A stretch of DNA of 5,480 bases. It comes from Ignavibacteriales bacterium. GTDB taxonomy: Bacteria > Bacteroidota > Ignavibacteria > T3Sed10-11. Positions within the stretch are counted from its first letter, which is position 1. Every line of letters begins with the position of its first letter. Shown here piece by piece: positions 1-5,480 of this stretch. A program made the translations under genes and the position numbers. Location of the stretch: positions 1 to 5,480 of the forward strand of contig PWJF01000480.1 of NCBI GenBank assembly GCA_003560935.1. The letters run 5' to 3'. Below the pieces are notes generated by a model that saw nothing but the letters and a program-made list of their open reading frames with translations, ran no database searches and was not told the origin of the DNA.

Positions 1-257
1 CGTACGATCAGTTGTACTTTGCGATCAGGGTTGCGCTCGGTGAAGAGCTGCTGAAAGGCGATACGGGATTCTTTATACTTGACGATCCGTTTATCAAATC
101 GGATATACAACGACTCGGTGAACAGATGAAGATGCTTCGTCACATCGCTGAACGCGGGTGGCAGATATTGTTCTTCTCTGCAAAAGCCGAAGTGCTGGAT
201 CTGCTGCAACAGGATATTGATCGAAAGATAGTTCAGCTAATAGATTACCGGAGATAA
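1..257 (+). CDS. C-terminal fragment of an SMC/YhaN-like AAA family ATPase
   Basis: This reading frame is open from the left edge (first full codon at 3) to TAA at 255-257, so only about 84 C-terminal residues are present. The stretch YDQLYFAIRVAL is the helix that follows the ABC signature loop in SMC/Rad50/YhaN-type ATPases. FFILDDPF is a Walker B strand with its adjacent acidic pair, followed by a D-loop-like segment (PFIKSD). Next comes the final strand, QILFFSAKAEV, where the switch histidine of ABC ATPases would normally sit; here a lysine occupies that place. Such proteins use ATP-driven head dimerisation linked to a long coiled coil and usually act on DNA. The Walker A motif, coiled coil and signature loop lie outside the window, so the subfamily and true start cannot be fixed. 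A terminator follows within 10 bases, so this is the end of its transcription unit. Confidence 0.8.
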   Translation, partial: YDQLYFAIRVALGEELLKGDTGFFILDDPFIKSDIQRLGEQMKMLRHIAERGWQILFFSAKAEVLDLLQQDIDRKIVQLIDYRR

Positions 258-265
258 GATCGGAA

Positions 266-300
266 TAAAAAGGTTCTAATGAAAAATTAGAACCTTTTTA
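266..300 (+). terminator. Rho-independent terminator after the ATPase gene
   Basis: A perfect 14-bp stem is formed by 267-280 and 286-299, with a five-base GAAAA loop at 281-285. The A-run at the 5' side and the run of five T at 295-299 are part of the stem, so the structure is A/U-flanked on both strands and could also act in reverse. It starts 10 bases after the ATPase stop codon and separates that gene from the phosphodiesterase. Confidence 0.9.
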
Positions 301-337
301 TAGAGCACCCAAAATAATTTTCTAAAGCATAGTAAAC

Positions 338-341
338 GGAG
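338..341 (+). promoter_or_regulatory. Ribosome binding site of the phosphodiesterase gene
   Basis: GGAG lies six bases before the ATG at 348. This supports that start, and the lipoprotein signal sequence begins immediately at that methionine. Confidence 0.7.
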
Positions 342-347
342 ATATCA

Positions 348-1646
348 ATGAAAACTCATCTTTCTTTATTTATTGCATTCCTCATCCTCTTATTCACAGG
401 ATGTGAGGTATCGCCGGCAGACGATCCGGGTGTAGCGGTTATTATTATCGACGGTTTACGTCCTGACAAACTGGAACAAGCCCACACGCCGTTCCTTGAT
501 GAATTCCAAGCCGGGGGTGCGTTTACGCCCCGCGCCCGTGCGGTGATGCCGACGATCACGCGGACAAATTTTGTCACGATAGCAACCGGTATGCACGCAG
601 ACCGTCACGCTGTTATCGGAGGTAACTACAGAGATAAGGAATACAACGAGCAGCGTACCGACAGACCGACCTACGGCGAAGCGCAGGATCACGTCCCCGT
701 TCCGACTATATTCGAGATACTCGAAGACCATGGCAGGCGGACGGCAATGTTTGCGATGAAAGGATACGAACTGGTCGGCGCACGCGGTGCTTCGGTACAG
801 AAAGGCGGTTCGAATATCTATCCCGATGAGATCTGGCGCTACCGGTATGATCGGGCAGTCGACGGATCGGAGGAGGAAGGTTTGCGCCGCAAGATACAGA
901 TGAACGACATACTTATCGATACGCTTCTATCTGTTATTGAAAACGAGCGTCTGGATTTCATTCTTATCAATCTCGGTGCGACGGATTACATCGGACATGT
1001 GTACGGACCGGAAAACGAGGCGTATATGGAAGCCCTCGAGGCAACCGACCGCCATGTCTCGCGTATTGCCGGTATGCTGAAAAATCAATATCCCGGTCGT
1101 GAATGGTATTATATTATCGGCTCCGATCATGGCTTCACCCAGACTAACGAAAATCGGGTTGTATTGCCCGCCGACAATAACCCCAACCGCATACCCGAAC
1201 TTGCGCGGCGCAACATCGAGCATATGTTATACGAACGGGGAGGAAGAGCTGCAGAGCTATATCTGCGCGACAGCGGACGATACCGGGATGCGTACGACCG
1301 TATACGAGATTTACCGTGGATCAAACGCATTTACACCAATCACGACGTACCCGGCAGAGCGGGTACGTTCGATGAACTGCGCGTTGCCTATCCCGGGCGT
1401 CACGGTGATTTTTATATCATCACCGATCCGTCGTACGCGTTAAACTTTGCCAACTCGGGTCAGCACGGAAGCGACGATGACACCGATGTATATATCCCAT
1501 TATATATCCATGCACCGGGCAGAGTAGAGCCGGGTTCCGTTATCGGAGAAGCTTCCAACCTCGACATAGCACCCACGGTGACCCGTTTATTTATCATTGA
1601 TGATGAACGGATTGTACAAATGGAGGGGCAAAGTTTTGTTGATTAA
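348..1646 (+). CDS. Alkaline phosphatase superfamily lipoprotein (type I phosphodiesterase/nucleotide pyrophosphatase)
   Basis: The 432-residue product begins with a lipoprotein signal peptide: a hydrophobic stretch at residues 5-17, then FTGC with the lipid-modified cysteine at C19. It should be anchored to a membrane, facing the periplasm or outside. The remainder is a metal-dependent phosphodiesterase domain. IIIDGLRPD supplies metal ligand D35. The segment 68-75 (PTITRTNF) has the T-x-x-N pattern of nucleotide pyrophosphatases, making T71 the likely nucleophile and N74 its conserved partner. DYIGH gives D213 and H217, SDHGF gives D260 and H261, and SGQHG gives H373. All six ligands expected for a two-zinc site are therefore present. 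The C-terminal NLDIAPTVTRLF segment is also typical of the superfamily, and the length is normal. Family members hydrolyse phosphodiesters or phosphomonoesters such as nucleotides and lipid head groups; the substrate here cannot be read from sequence. The gene lies between terminators and appears monocistronic. Confidence 0.9.
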   Translation: MKTHLSLFIAFLILLFTGCEVSPADDPGVAVIIIDGLRPDKLEQAHTPFLDEFQAGGAFTPRARAVMPTITRTNFVTIATGMHADRHAVIGGNYRDKEYNEQRTDRPTYGEAQDHVPVPTIFEILEDHGRRTAMFAMKGYELVGARGASVQKGGSNIYPDEIWRYRYDRAVDGSEEEGLRRKIQMNDILIDTLLSVIENERLDFILINLGATDYIGHVYGPENEAYMEALEATDRHVSRIAGMLKNQYPGREWYYIIGSDHGFTQTNENRVVLPADNNPNRIPELARRNIEHMLYERGGRAAELYLRDSGRYRDAYDRIRDLPWIKRIYTNHDVPGRAGTFDELRVAYPGRHGDFYIITDPSYALNFANSGQHGSDDDTDVYIPLYIHAPGRVEPGSVIGEASNLDIAPTVTRLFIIDDERIVQMEGQSFVD

Positions 1647-1682
1647 AAAAGCCCGTCGCGATCAAACTCACAACGGGCTTTC
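1647..1682 (-). terminator. Terminator shared by convergent genes, stronger on the minus strand
   Basis: A 9-bp perfect stem (1648-1656 with 1673-1681, core GCCCGT/ACGGGC) encloses a 16-base loop. Read on the minus strand the stem is followed by six U (A-run 1645-1650), which overlaps the stop codon of the phosphodiesterase gene. Read on the plus strand the stem is followed by only about three T, so termination there should be weaker. It therefore serves the minus-strand gene ending at 1762 and may serve both. Confidence 0.75.
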
Positions 1683-1690
1683 CACACCGT

Positions 1691-1757
1691 CAGCGGCGTA
1701 TCCGCACTTGCTGCGGCCTCCCCCGAGAGCCGCAACCGCTACGACTATACGCCGCTG
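1691..1757. repeat. GC-rich 67-base foldable element between convergent genes
   Basis: A perfect 11-bp inverted repeat (1691-1701 with 1747-1757, CAGCGGCGTAT and its complement) closes a 45-base interior. Inside are two mutually exclusive hairpins that share 1712-1716: 1702-1706 with 1712-1716 around a five-base loop, and 1712-1717 with 1729-1734, continued by 1718-1720 with 1725-1727 around CCCC. No U-tract follows on either strand, so it is not a simple terminator. It begins four bases beyond the minus-strand stop codon and so would lie in that gene's 3' untranslated RNA. It could be a REP-like mobile palindrome or an RNA structure protecting the message end. Whether it recurs in the genome cannot be judged from one copy. 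Confidence 0.6.
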
Positions 1758-1761
1758 TATG

Positions 1762-2235
1762 CTACCTCATGTGTTGATTATAAAATTCCCCAAAACGCCT
1801 GATATGAAGCGGGTCGATATCTTGTTCAATCGACCAGTTCCCCCGCAAATGCATTCTTACAGTTCGTGCATGACCAAGCTTTCTGAGGAGGTCGCCGGTA
1901 ATTTCAAAACCAACAATGTCATTATTATTTTTTCTCTGCCGGTTTATAATCCGGTCGAGCGTGATTTTTTCGTCGTCAATAAAGAGATGCAAGGTATGGG
2001 CACCGAATCTGTCATAGCCCGAATAATGACATGCAAGAATGTGCACCCGGTTGCCCGACCTCGTTTGTATTACCGCAGCCGATAACTGCAATTGCGGTGT
2101 TACATAATTGTTTACCATGTATACCGCGGATGAACCGTCGCGGGGATTGATTTCGTTCTTGACGTAATAGTTTTGTGCGTTTGCCGCACATGAAAACACA
2201 ACAATGAAGAATAGCACGAATGTTTGAAACTTCAT
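1762..2235 (-). CDS. Small exported protein of unknown function
   Basis: The 157-residue product starts at ATG 2233-2235 with AAGGA eleven bases upstream (complement of 2247-2251). It opens with a clear Sec signal peptide: a lysine, a hydrophobic core at residues 4-15, and a probable cleavage after ANA (residue 20). C16 is preceded by VFS, a poor lipobox, so a soluble periplasmic or secreted protein is more likely than a lipoprotein. The mature part of about 137 residues is basic and polar, with no membrane segment. Alternating hydrophobic stretches (VHILACHY at 64-71, TLHLFIDDEKITLD at 81-94, TVRMHLRG at 125-132) suggest a mostly beta fold. A run of basic residues and asparagines lies at 99-105. 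The mature region has one cysteine, C69, and no recognisable catalytic motif. I do not recognise the family. It has its own terminator, so it is probably expressed alone. Signal peptide, ribosome site and terminator together make it a convincing gene. Confidence 0.75.
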   Translation of the reverse strand: MKFQTFVLFFIVVFSCAANAQNYYVKNEINPRDGSSAVYMVNNYVTPQLQLSAAVIQTRSGNRVHILACHYSGYDRFGAHTLHLFIDDEKITLDRIINRQRKNNNDIVGFEITGDLLRKLGHARTVRMHLRGNWSIEQDIDPLHIRRFGEFYNQHMR

Positions 2236-2324
2236 GGGTGTTGTTTTCCTTCAGTTGTGGTTGATCAAACAACCTGACATTATTTTACAAATTACCCGGG
2301 CGGAAAACTATGTCCCGGCGCACA

Positions 2325-2356
2325 TATCGGTGTATAACTGATGATAAACACCGATA
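2325..2356. repeat. 9-bp inverted repeat with 14-base loop
   Basis: Arms 2325-2333 (TATCGGTGT) and 2348-2356 (ACACCGATA) are perfectly complementary. There is no U-tract on either side, so it is not a terminator. It may be an operator or a minor RNA hairpin. It lies about 90 bases upstream of the minus-strand start codon, where a promoter of that gene could sit. Confidence 0.5.
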
Positions 2357-2362
2357 ATATGA

Positions 2363-2439
2363 GTTAATCGTTATTAGTTAATCGTTAATCGTCCAACAGA
2401 GATAATTATAAACACTATTAACCATTAACTAATAACGAT
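2363..2439. repeat. Heptamer-periodic inverted repeat element
   Basis: Arms 2367-2389 and 2417-2439 are complementary at 22 of 23 positions, with a single C-C mismatch (2383/2423), around a 27-base spacer. The left side is built from seven-base units: GTTAATC at 2363-2369, degenerate GTTATTA at 2370-2376, then GTTAATC at 2377-2383 and 2384-2390. The right side shows the complementary register (CTATTAA, CCATTAA, CTAATAA). This resembles the heptamer-type short repeats found between genes in some bacteria and is probably a dispersed repeat element. As RNA it would form a long but AU-rich hairpin. Confidence 0.65.
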
Positions 2440-2500
2440 GATTTGTTCGGCTATTACTCCATAATATTGTTTTTAGGTTTCAAAAATGGTGCCAAGAACA

Positions 2501-2516
2501 GTAAAAATATTTTTAC
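2501..2516. repeat. Perfect 16-bp AT-rich palindrome upstream of dnaG
   Basis: GTAAAAATATTTTTAC reads identically on both strands with no spacer, about 160 bases before the dnaG start. Such symmetry suits a homodimeric regulator site near a promoter. It contains A and T runs that form palindromes easily by chance in AT-rich DNA, so the regulatory reading is only a possibility. Confidence 0.4.
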
Positions 2517-2517
2517 G

Positions 2518-2543
2518 TAATATGGCCGTATATGCCCATATTA
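2518..2543. repeat. 8-bp inverted repeat upstream of dnaG
   Basis: TAATATGG at 2518-2525 and CCATATTA at 2536-2543 are perfectly complementary around a ten-base centre. It starts two bases after the 16-bp palindrome at 2501-2516. No U-tract follows, so it is not a terminator. An operator or chance symmetry are both possible. Confidence 0.35.
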
Positions 2544-2675
2544 TTCGGATAAAATAGTACGATAAATATGTAATTACTTCATGCAGTTATTATTACCTTT
2601 CAGTTTCTGTAATATTTACAAGCCAAAAATGGGTTGCTTTCACCGCGTCATTTCAGTAAATTAAAAAACCGGAAA

Positions 2676-4577
2676 ATGAAAATACCCGAAGAAAAAATAG
2701 AGGAAGTGCGCACTGCTACCGATATAGTCGATGTAATTTCGGCATATGTACGCCTGAAAAGACGCGGCAAGAGTTATGTCGGATTGTGCCCTTTCCACAA
2801 GGAAAAAACTCCTTCGTTTCATGTTACGCCCGAAAAACAAATGTTCTATTGTTTCGGTTGTCATGAAGGCGGCAACGTTTTTTCGTTTGTGATGAAGACC
2901 GAAAAGGTTTCATTTATCGAAGCGGTCAGAACGCTTGCAAATCGAGCGGGAATCGAGCTCCCTGTCACCGAAATGGCTCAAACGGCAGACACACAAAACG
3001 AACAACTATTCCGCGCGAACATGATCGCCGCCCGGTTTTATTTTGAGTCGCTTACTCAAACTCCCGAGGGTGAATATGCCTTAGAGTATTTCCGGTCACG
3101 CGGCTTCACCGATGAAACGATCAGAAAGTTCGGATTGGGATACGCTCCTAGAGGATGGCAGGCGTTGATCAATCACGCCGCCGCTAACGGTCTGGATATA
3201 GAATATCTCGAAAAAGCCGGACTTGCGGGGAAGCGTGACGATGGCAGTTCTTATGACCGGTTTCGCGGACGTGTAATATTTCCGATATTGTCTACCACAG
3301 GACGTATCGTCGCTTTTGCCGGCAGACAGCTCTATGAAGATGATACGCTCGCAAAATATATAAACACACCTGAAACACCTATCTATCAAAAAGGTAAACT
3401 GCTGTACGGTTTATCGATGACCCGCGATGCTATCCGGAAACAAGAATATGCTATTCTGGTTGAAGGCTATACCGATCTTATCTCCATGTACCAGGCAGGA
3501 ATCCATAACGTTGTTGCAACCAGCGGCACGGCGCTCACTGAAGATCAAATCCGTCTGCTTGGCAGATACGCATCTGCTGTTGTCATTGTATACGATGCAG
3601 ATTCAGCCGGCTCCGCCGCTGCCCTCCGCGGTGTTGAGTTGATATTGGAAAAAGGACTCGATGTAAAAATTGCCCAACTTCCCGACGGTGATGACCCGGA
3701 TTCATTTGTACGCAACAAGGGGAAAGAAGCATTTCTTGATCTTGTCGATGAAAGTATTTCATTTATAGATTTCAAAGCATCGGAATTACAGAAGCAAGGA
3801 TTATTTTCCACACCCGAAGGACAGGCACGTGCAGTGCGTTCGATTATCGAAACGCTTGCAAAGATACCCGACGAATTAAAACGAAATTTCTATATTAAAG
3901 CGATTGCAGAACGGTATGATTTGTACGACTCCACGCTCCACCGTGAACTCGATTCTGTAACCAGAAAGTCCCGACAAGTAGGGAGCAGACCACAGATTAC
4001 CGACAGGGAGGAGAGAGTAACGGATGCGGGTACGGTTGTACCGGGTGATCAAAAGGATAGTTCGCAGAATCCGGCCGAATCATTTTCATCTGCCGAGCGC
4101 GATATTCTCAAACTTCTGCTTGAGTCGGATCGTGATGTATTGGAGTTCATTTTTTCACAGGTGACATCGGATGAGCTGCAGCATCCGGTTGCGCGAAGTT
4201 TGTTTGAGTTACTGCTCGATCATTATAGGAAAACGGGATCTGTCAATGCTGATGTGCTCATCAACGATGATAATTTTTCGGAATATTCATCTATTGTAAC
4301 GCAACTGATTTCCGAGCGGTATGAAGTAAGCGAACGGTGGGAAATCTTACGCGGATTTGAAGAGTTCTCCGTCAATATGCAACTATCGATCGATGCAGTT
4401 CGTACACTTAAAAAGTGGAATATCAGGGAGCGCATTGAATCCGTGCGGAAGAATATCCGCGAAGTAGAACGTCAGGGTGGTGATCCCGAGTCTGTCGGAA
4501 TGCTTGCCCGCGATTTACAAATCCTGCAACAAGAACTTAAACTACTCGATCAGCATTATTCATCAACTAATAAGTGA
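2676..4577 (+). CDS. dnaG: DNA primase DnaG
   Basis: This is the 633-residue replicative primase, which synthesises the RNA primers for lagging-strand and origin DNA synthesis. I chose ATG at 2676 because MKIPEEKIEEVR is the usual DnaG beginning. The frame extends upstream to a TTG at 2634, which would add 14 unrelated basic residues. Only GGA two bases before the ATG hints at a ribosome site. The N-terminal CHC2 zinc domain has C38, H41, C59 and C62. The RNA polymerase core follows, including RFRGRVIFPI (195-204) and KYINTPETP (227-235). The TOPRIM domain (about 258-345) carries E263 in VEGYTD, D307 and D309 in YDADSAG, and DPD at 340-342, the expected metal-binding acids. Residues 430-470 form a polar linker, and the C-terminal helical part (about 470-633) is where the DnaB helicase docks. 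Length and motifs are normal and intact. It probably leads a transcript with the M16 protease gene 8 bases downstream. Confidence 0.97.
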   Translation: MKIPEEKIEEVRTATDIVDVISAYVRLKRRGKSYVGLCPFHKEKTPSFHVTPEKQMFYCFGCHEGGNVFSFVMKTEKVSFIEAVRTLANRAGIELPVTEMAQTADTQNEQLFRANMIAARFYFESLTQTPEGEYALEYFRSRGFTDETIRKFGLGYAPRGWQALINHAAANGLDIEYLEKAGLAGKRDDGSSYDRFRGRVIFPILSTTGRIVAFAGRQLYEDDTLAKYINTPETPIYQKGKLLYGLSMTRDAIRKQEYAILVEGYTDLISMYQAGIHNVVATSGTALTEDQIRLLGRYASAVVIVYDADSAGSAAALRGVELILEKGLDVKIAQLPDGDDPDSFVRNKGKEAFLDLVDESISFIDFKASELQKQGLFSTPEGQARAVRSIIETLAKIPDELKRNFYIKAIAERYDLYDSTLHRELDSVTRKSRQVGSRPQITDREERVTDAGTVVPGDQKDSSQNPAESFSSAERDILKLLLESDRDVLEFIFSQVTSDELQHPVARSLFELLLDHYRKTGSVNADVLINDDNFSEYSSIVTQLISERYEVSERWEILRGFEEFSVNMQLSIDAVRTLKKWNIRERIESVRKNIREVERQGGDPESVGMLARDLQILQQELKLLDQHYSSTNK

Positions 4578-4585
4578 GATATAGT

Positions 4586-5480
4586 ATGCGTACACCTGTT
4601 TATATTTGTATGGTAATCCACTTCCTGCTGCTCATTGTACTCCCGATGAGTGCGCAGCAGGTCGATGTTATTGAGCACGAGCTTGATAACGGTTTACAGA
4701 TCCTCATGGTGCAGCGTCCCGGTGACCCGAGCGTCGCAGCGGGATGGGTTGCACATGTCGGATCGGTAAATGAGAGGCCGGGTATTACCGGTATAGCGCA
4801 TCTTTTTGAACATATGATGTTTAAAGGGACAACCACTATTGGTACGAAAGACTACAAAATCGATGGGGAAATAATGGCAAAAAAAGATTCGCTGCGGGTA
4901 TTGATGAGGGCTGAAGAGGCAAAGATGAGGGAAATGCAGCGGCGAGGTCTTGTGGATGATATTCGCAGTCCCGATGCATGGACAGAACGGTACCGGGAGT
5001 TGGAAAAGCAGATTAATGACCTTATCGAGGCGCAGCGCGATATTATTATAAAGGATGAGCTGAGCAGAATTTACTCGAATGCGGGAGCGACGGGATTAAA
5101 TGCATTTACTTCGTACGATCTGACGTTCTATATTATCACCGTGCCGTCGAACCGTATCGAGCTTTTCTTCTGGCTCGAATCCGACAGGTTGTACAATCCG
5201 GTGTTTAGAGAATTTTATGCCGAGCGGGATGTTGTGCGTGAGGAACGACGCCTCCGAACAGAATCTACCCCGACCGGTAAATATGACGAAACGTTCGAAT
5301 CAATGTTTTATACATCGCATCCCTATTCCTGGCCGGTTATCGGATGGCCCTCGGATGTAGAAAACATCACCCGCGAGCAGGCAAACGAGTTCTACGATAT
5401 GTATTACGGTGCGAACAATCTAACATTTGTCTTTGTGGGCGACCTCGATCCGGATAACATAATTCAACTGAGTGAGAAAT
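4586..5480 (+). CDS. Exported M16 family zinc metallopeptidase, N-terminal part
   Basis: The frame starts at ATG 4586 and is still open at the right edge, giving 298 residues. A signal peptide (hydrophobic 7-20, likely cut after MSA or SAQ near residue 23) indicates export. HLFEH at 72-76 is the inverted zinc motif HxxEH, with H72 and H76 as ligands and E75 as the catalytic base. ERDVVREE (213-220) supplies the third ligand, most likely E220. NAFTSYDLTFY (172-182) and the SHPYSWPVIGW region (244-254) are typical of the family. The gap from HxxEH to that glutamate is about 144 residues instead of the classical 75 or so. A charged, probably helical insertion at about 90-160 accounts for this and, as I recall, occurs in a subfamily of exported bacterial M16 proteases. 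Family members degrade short peptides or process proteins. A full protein would need a second M16 domain or a partner subunit, not visible here. The start lies 8 bases after dnaG, with only a weak GTGAG upstream, so translation may be coupled. Confidence 0.93.
   Translation, partial: MRTPVYICMVIHFLLLIVLPMSAQQVDVIEHELDNGLQILMVQRPGDPSVAAGWVAHVGSVNERPGITGIAHLFEHMMFKGTTTIGTKDYKIDGEIMAKKDSLRVLMRAEEAKMREMQRRGLVDDIRSPDAWTERYRELEKQINDLIEAQRDIIIKDELSRIYSNAGATGLNAFTSYDLTFYIITVPSNRIELFFWLESDRLYNPVFREFYAERDVVREERRLRTESTPTGKYDETFESMFYTSHPYSWPVIGWPSDVENITREQANEFYDMYYGANNLTFVFVGDLDPDNIIQLSEK

Larger units (their letters stand above)
2236..2675. other. AT-rich divergent intergenic region with several inverted repeats
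   Basis: These 440 bases separate the divergent exported-protein gene and dnaG, so they should hold the promoters of both. I see no credible gene, tRNA or other known RNA; the only short frames are a few codons long. I could not find a promoter with a good -35/-10 pair and correct spacing, nor a clean Bacteroidota-type TAnnTTTG element, on either strand. What it does hold is a series of inverted repeats at 2325-2356, 2367-2439, 2501-2516 and 2518-2543. A shorter GGTTG/CAACC repeat around TTGATCAA at 2259-2274 lies in the leader of the minus-strand gene. The density of symmetry suggests regulatory sites or a small repeat element. Confidence 0.6.

Noticed and set aside
287..315. Possible -35/-10 pair (TTAGAA and CAAAAT, 17-base spacing) before the phosphodiesterase gene.
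   Set aside because: Only 3 of 6 and 4 of 6 consensus matches, and the -35 lies within the terminator stem; not strong enough to annotate.
927..1443. Open frames inside the phosphodiesterase gene, on the minus strand (927-1223, 1127-1330) and in another plus frame (1099-1443).
   Set aside because: They lie entirely within a gene with all its catalytic motifs intact and show no recognisable protein features; they are frame shadows.
1597..2085. A 162-codon plus-strand frame covering the end of the phosphodiesterase gene, the terminator and the antisense of the exported protein.
   Set aside because: It runs through a terminator stem and opposite a gene that has a signal peptide and ribosome site; its own translation is proline- and arginine-rich near the start and has no domain.
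2012..2272. Minus-strand 86-codon frame overlapping the start of the exported-protein gene.
   Set aside because: It overlaps the signal peptide coding region in another frame and lacks any motif; the 1762-2235 frame is better supported.
2259..2274. GGTTG/CAACC inverted repeat around TTGATCAA as an operator of the exported-protein gene.
   Set aside because: The arms are only five bases long; it could easily be chance, so it is mentioned in the intergenic entry but not listed as a site.
2363..2439. CRISPR-like array because of repeated short units.
   Set aside because: Units are seven bases, contiguous and arranged as inverted arms, with no spacers of CRISPR length and no cas genes.
2443..2467. 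TTGTTC and TAATAT as a promoter for dnaG.
   Set aside because: The spacing is only 13 bases, too short for a sigma-70 promoter.

Overview
The window is 5,480 bases of bacterial chromosome of moderate GC. It carries five protein-coding genes, two of them cut by the window edges. The DnaG primase and the M16 protease look like proteins of the Bacteroidota/Chlorobiota (FCB) branch. The weak Shine-Dalgarno sequences before dnaG and the protease, the AT-rich intergenic DNA and the exported/lipoprotein content fit that too. This placement rests on recalled protein character, not on a search, and I hold it only moderately.

Layout. (1) Positions 1-257 hold the C-terminal end of an SMC/YhaN-like ATPase, closed by a strong hairpin terminator at 266-300. 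(2) Positions 348-1646 encode a lipoprotein of the alkaline phosphatase/nucleotide pyrophosphatase superfamily with every expected metal ligand visible. (3) Positions 1762-2235, on the minus strand, encode a small exported protein I do not recognise. It converges on the phosphodiesterase, and the 115 bases between the two stop codons hold a terminator with its better U-tract on the minus strand and a separate GC-rich 67-base foldable element. (4) Positions 2236-2675 are a gene-free, AT-rich, divergent intergenic region with several inverted repeats, including a heptamer-built 23-bp inverted repeat and a perfect 16-bp palindrome. (5) Positions 2676-4574 (stop 4575-4577) encode DnaG primase, followed after only 8 bases by the start of an exported M16 zinc metallopeptidase that runs off the right edge.

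How they work together. The ATPase end, the phosphodiesterase and the minus-strand gene look like separate transcription units, because terminators flank the phosphodiesterase and the next gene is convergent. dnaG and the M16 protease are probably co-transcribed from the intergenic region. No functional link between replication priming and exported proteolysis is implied.

The protein-coding content is ordinary. I found no defence locus, CRISPR array, tRNA, rRNA or insertion sequence. The parts that merit a second look are the non-coding ones: the foldable element at 1691-1757 and the repeat structures at 2325-2543.
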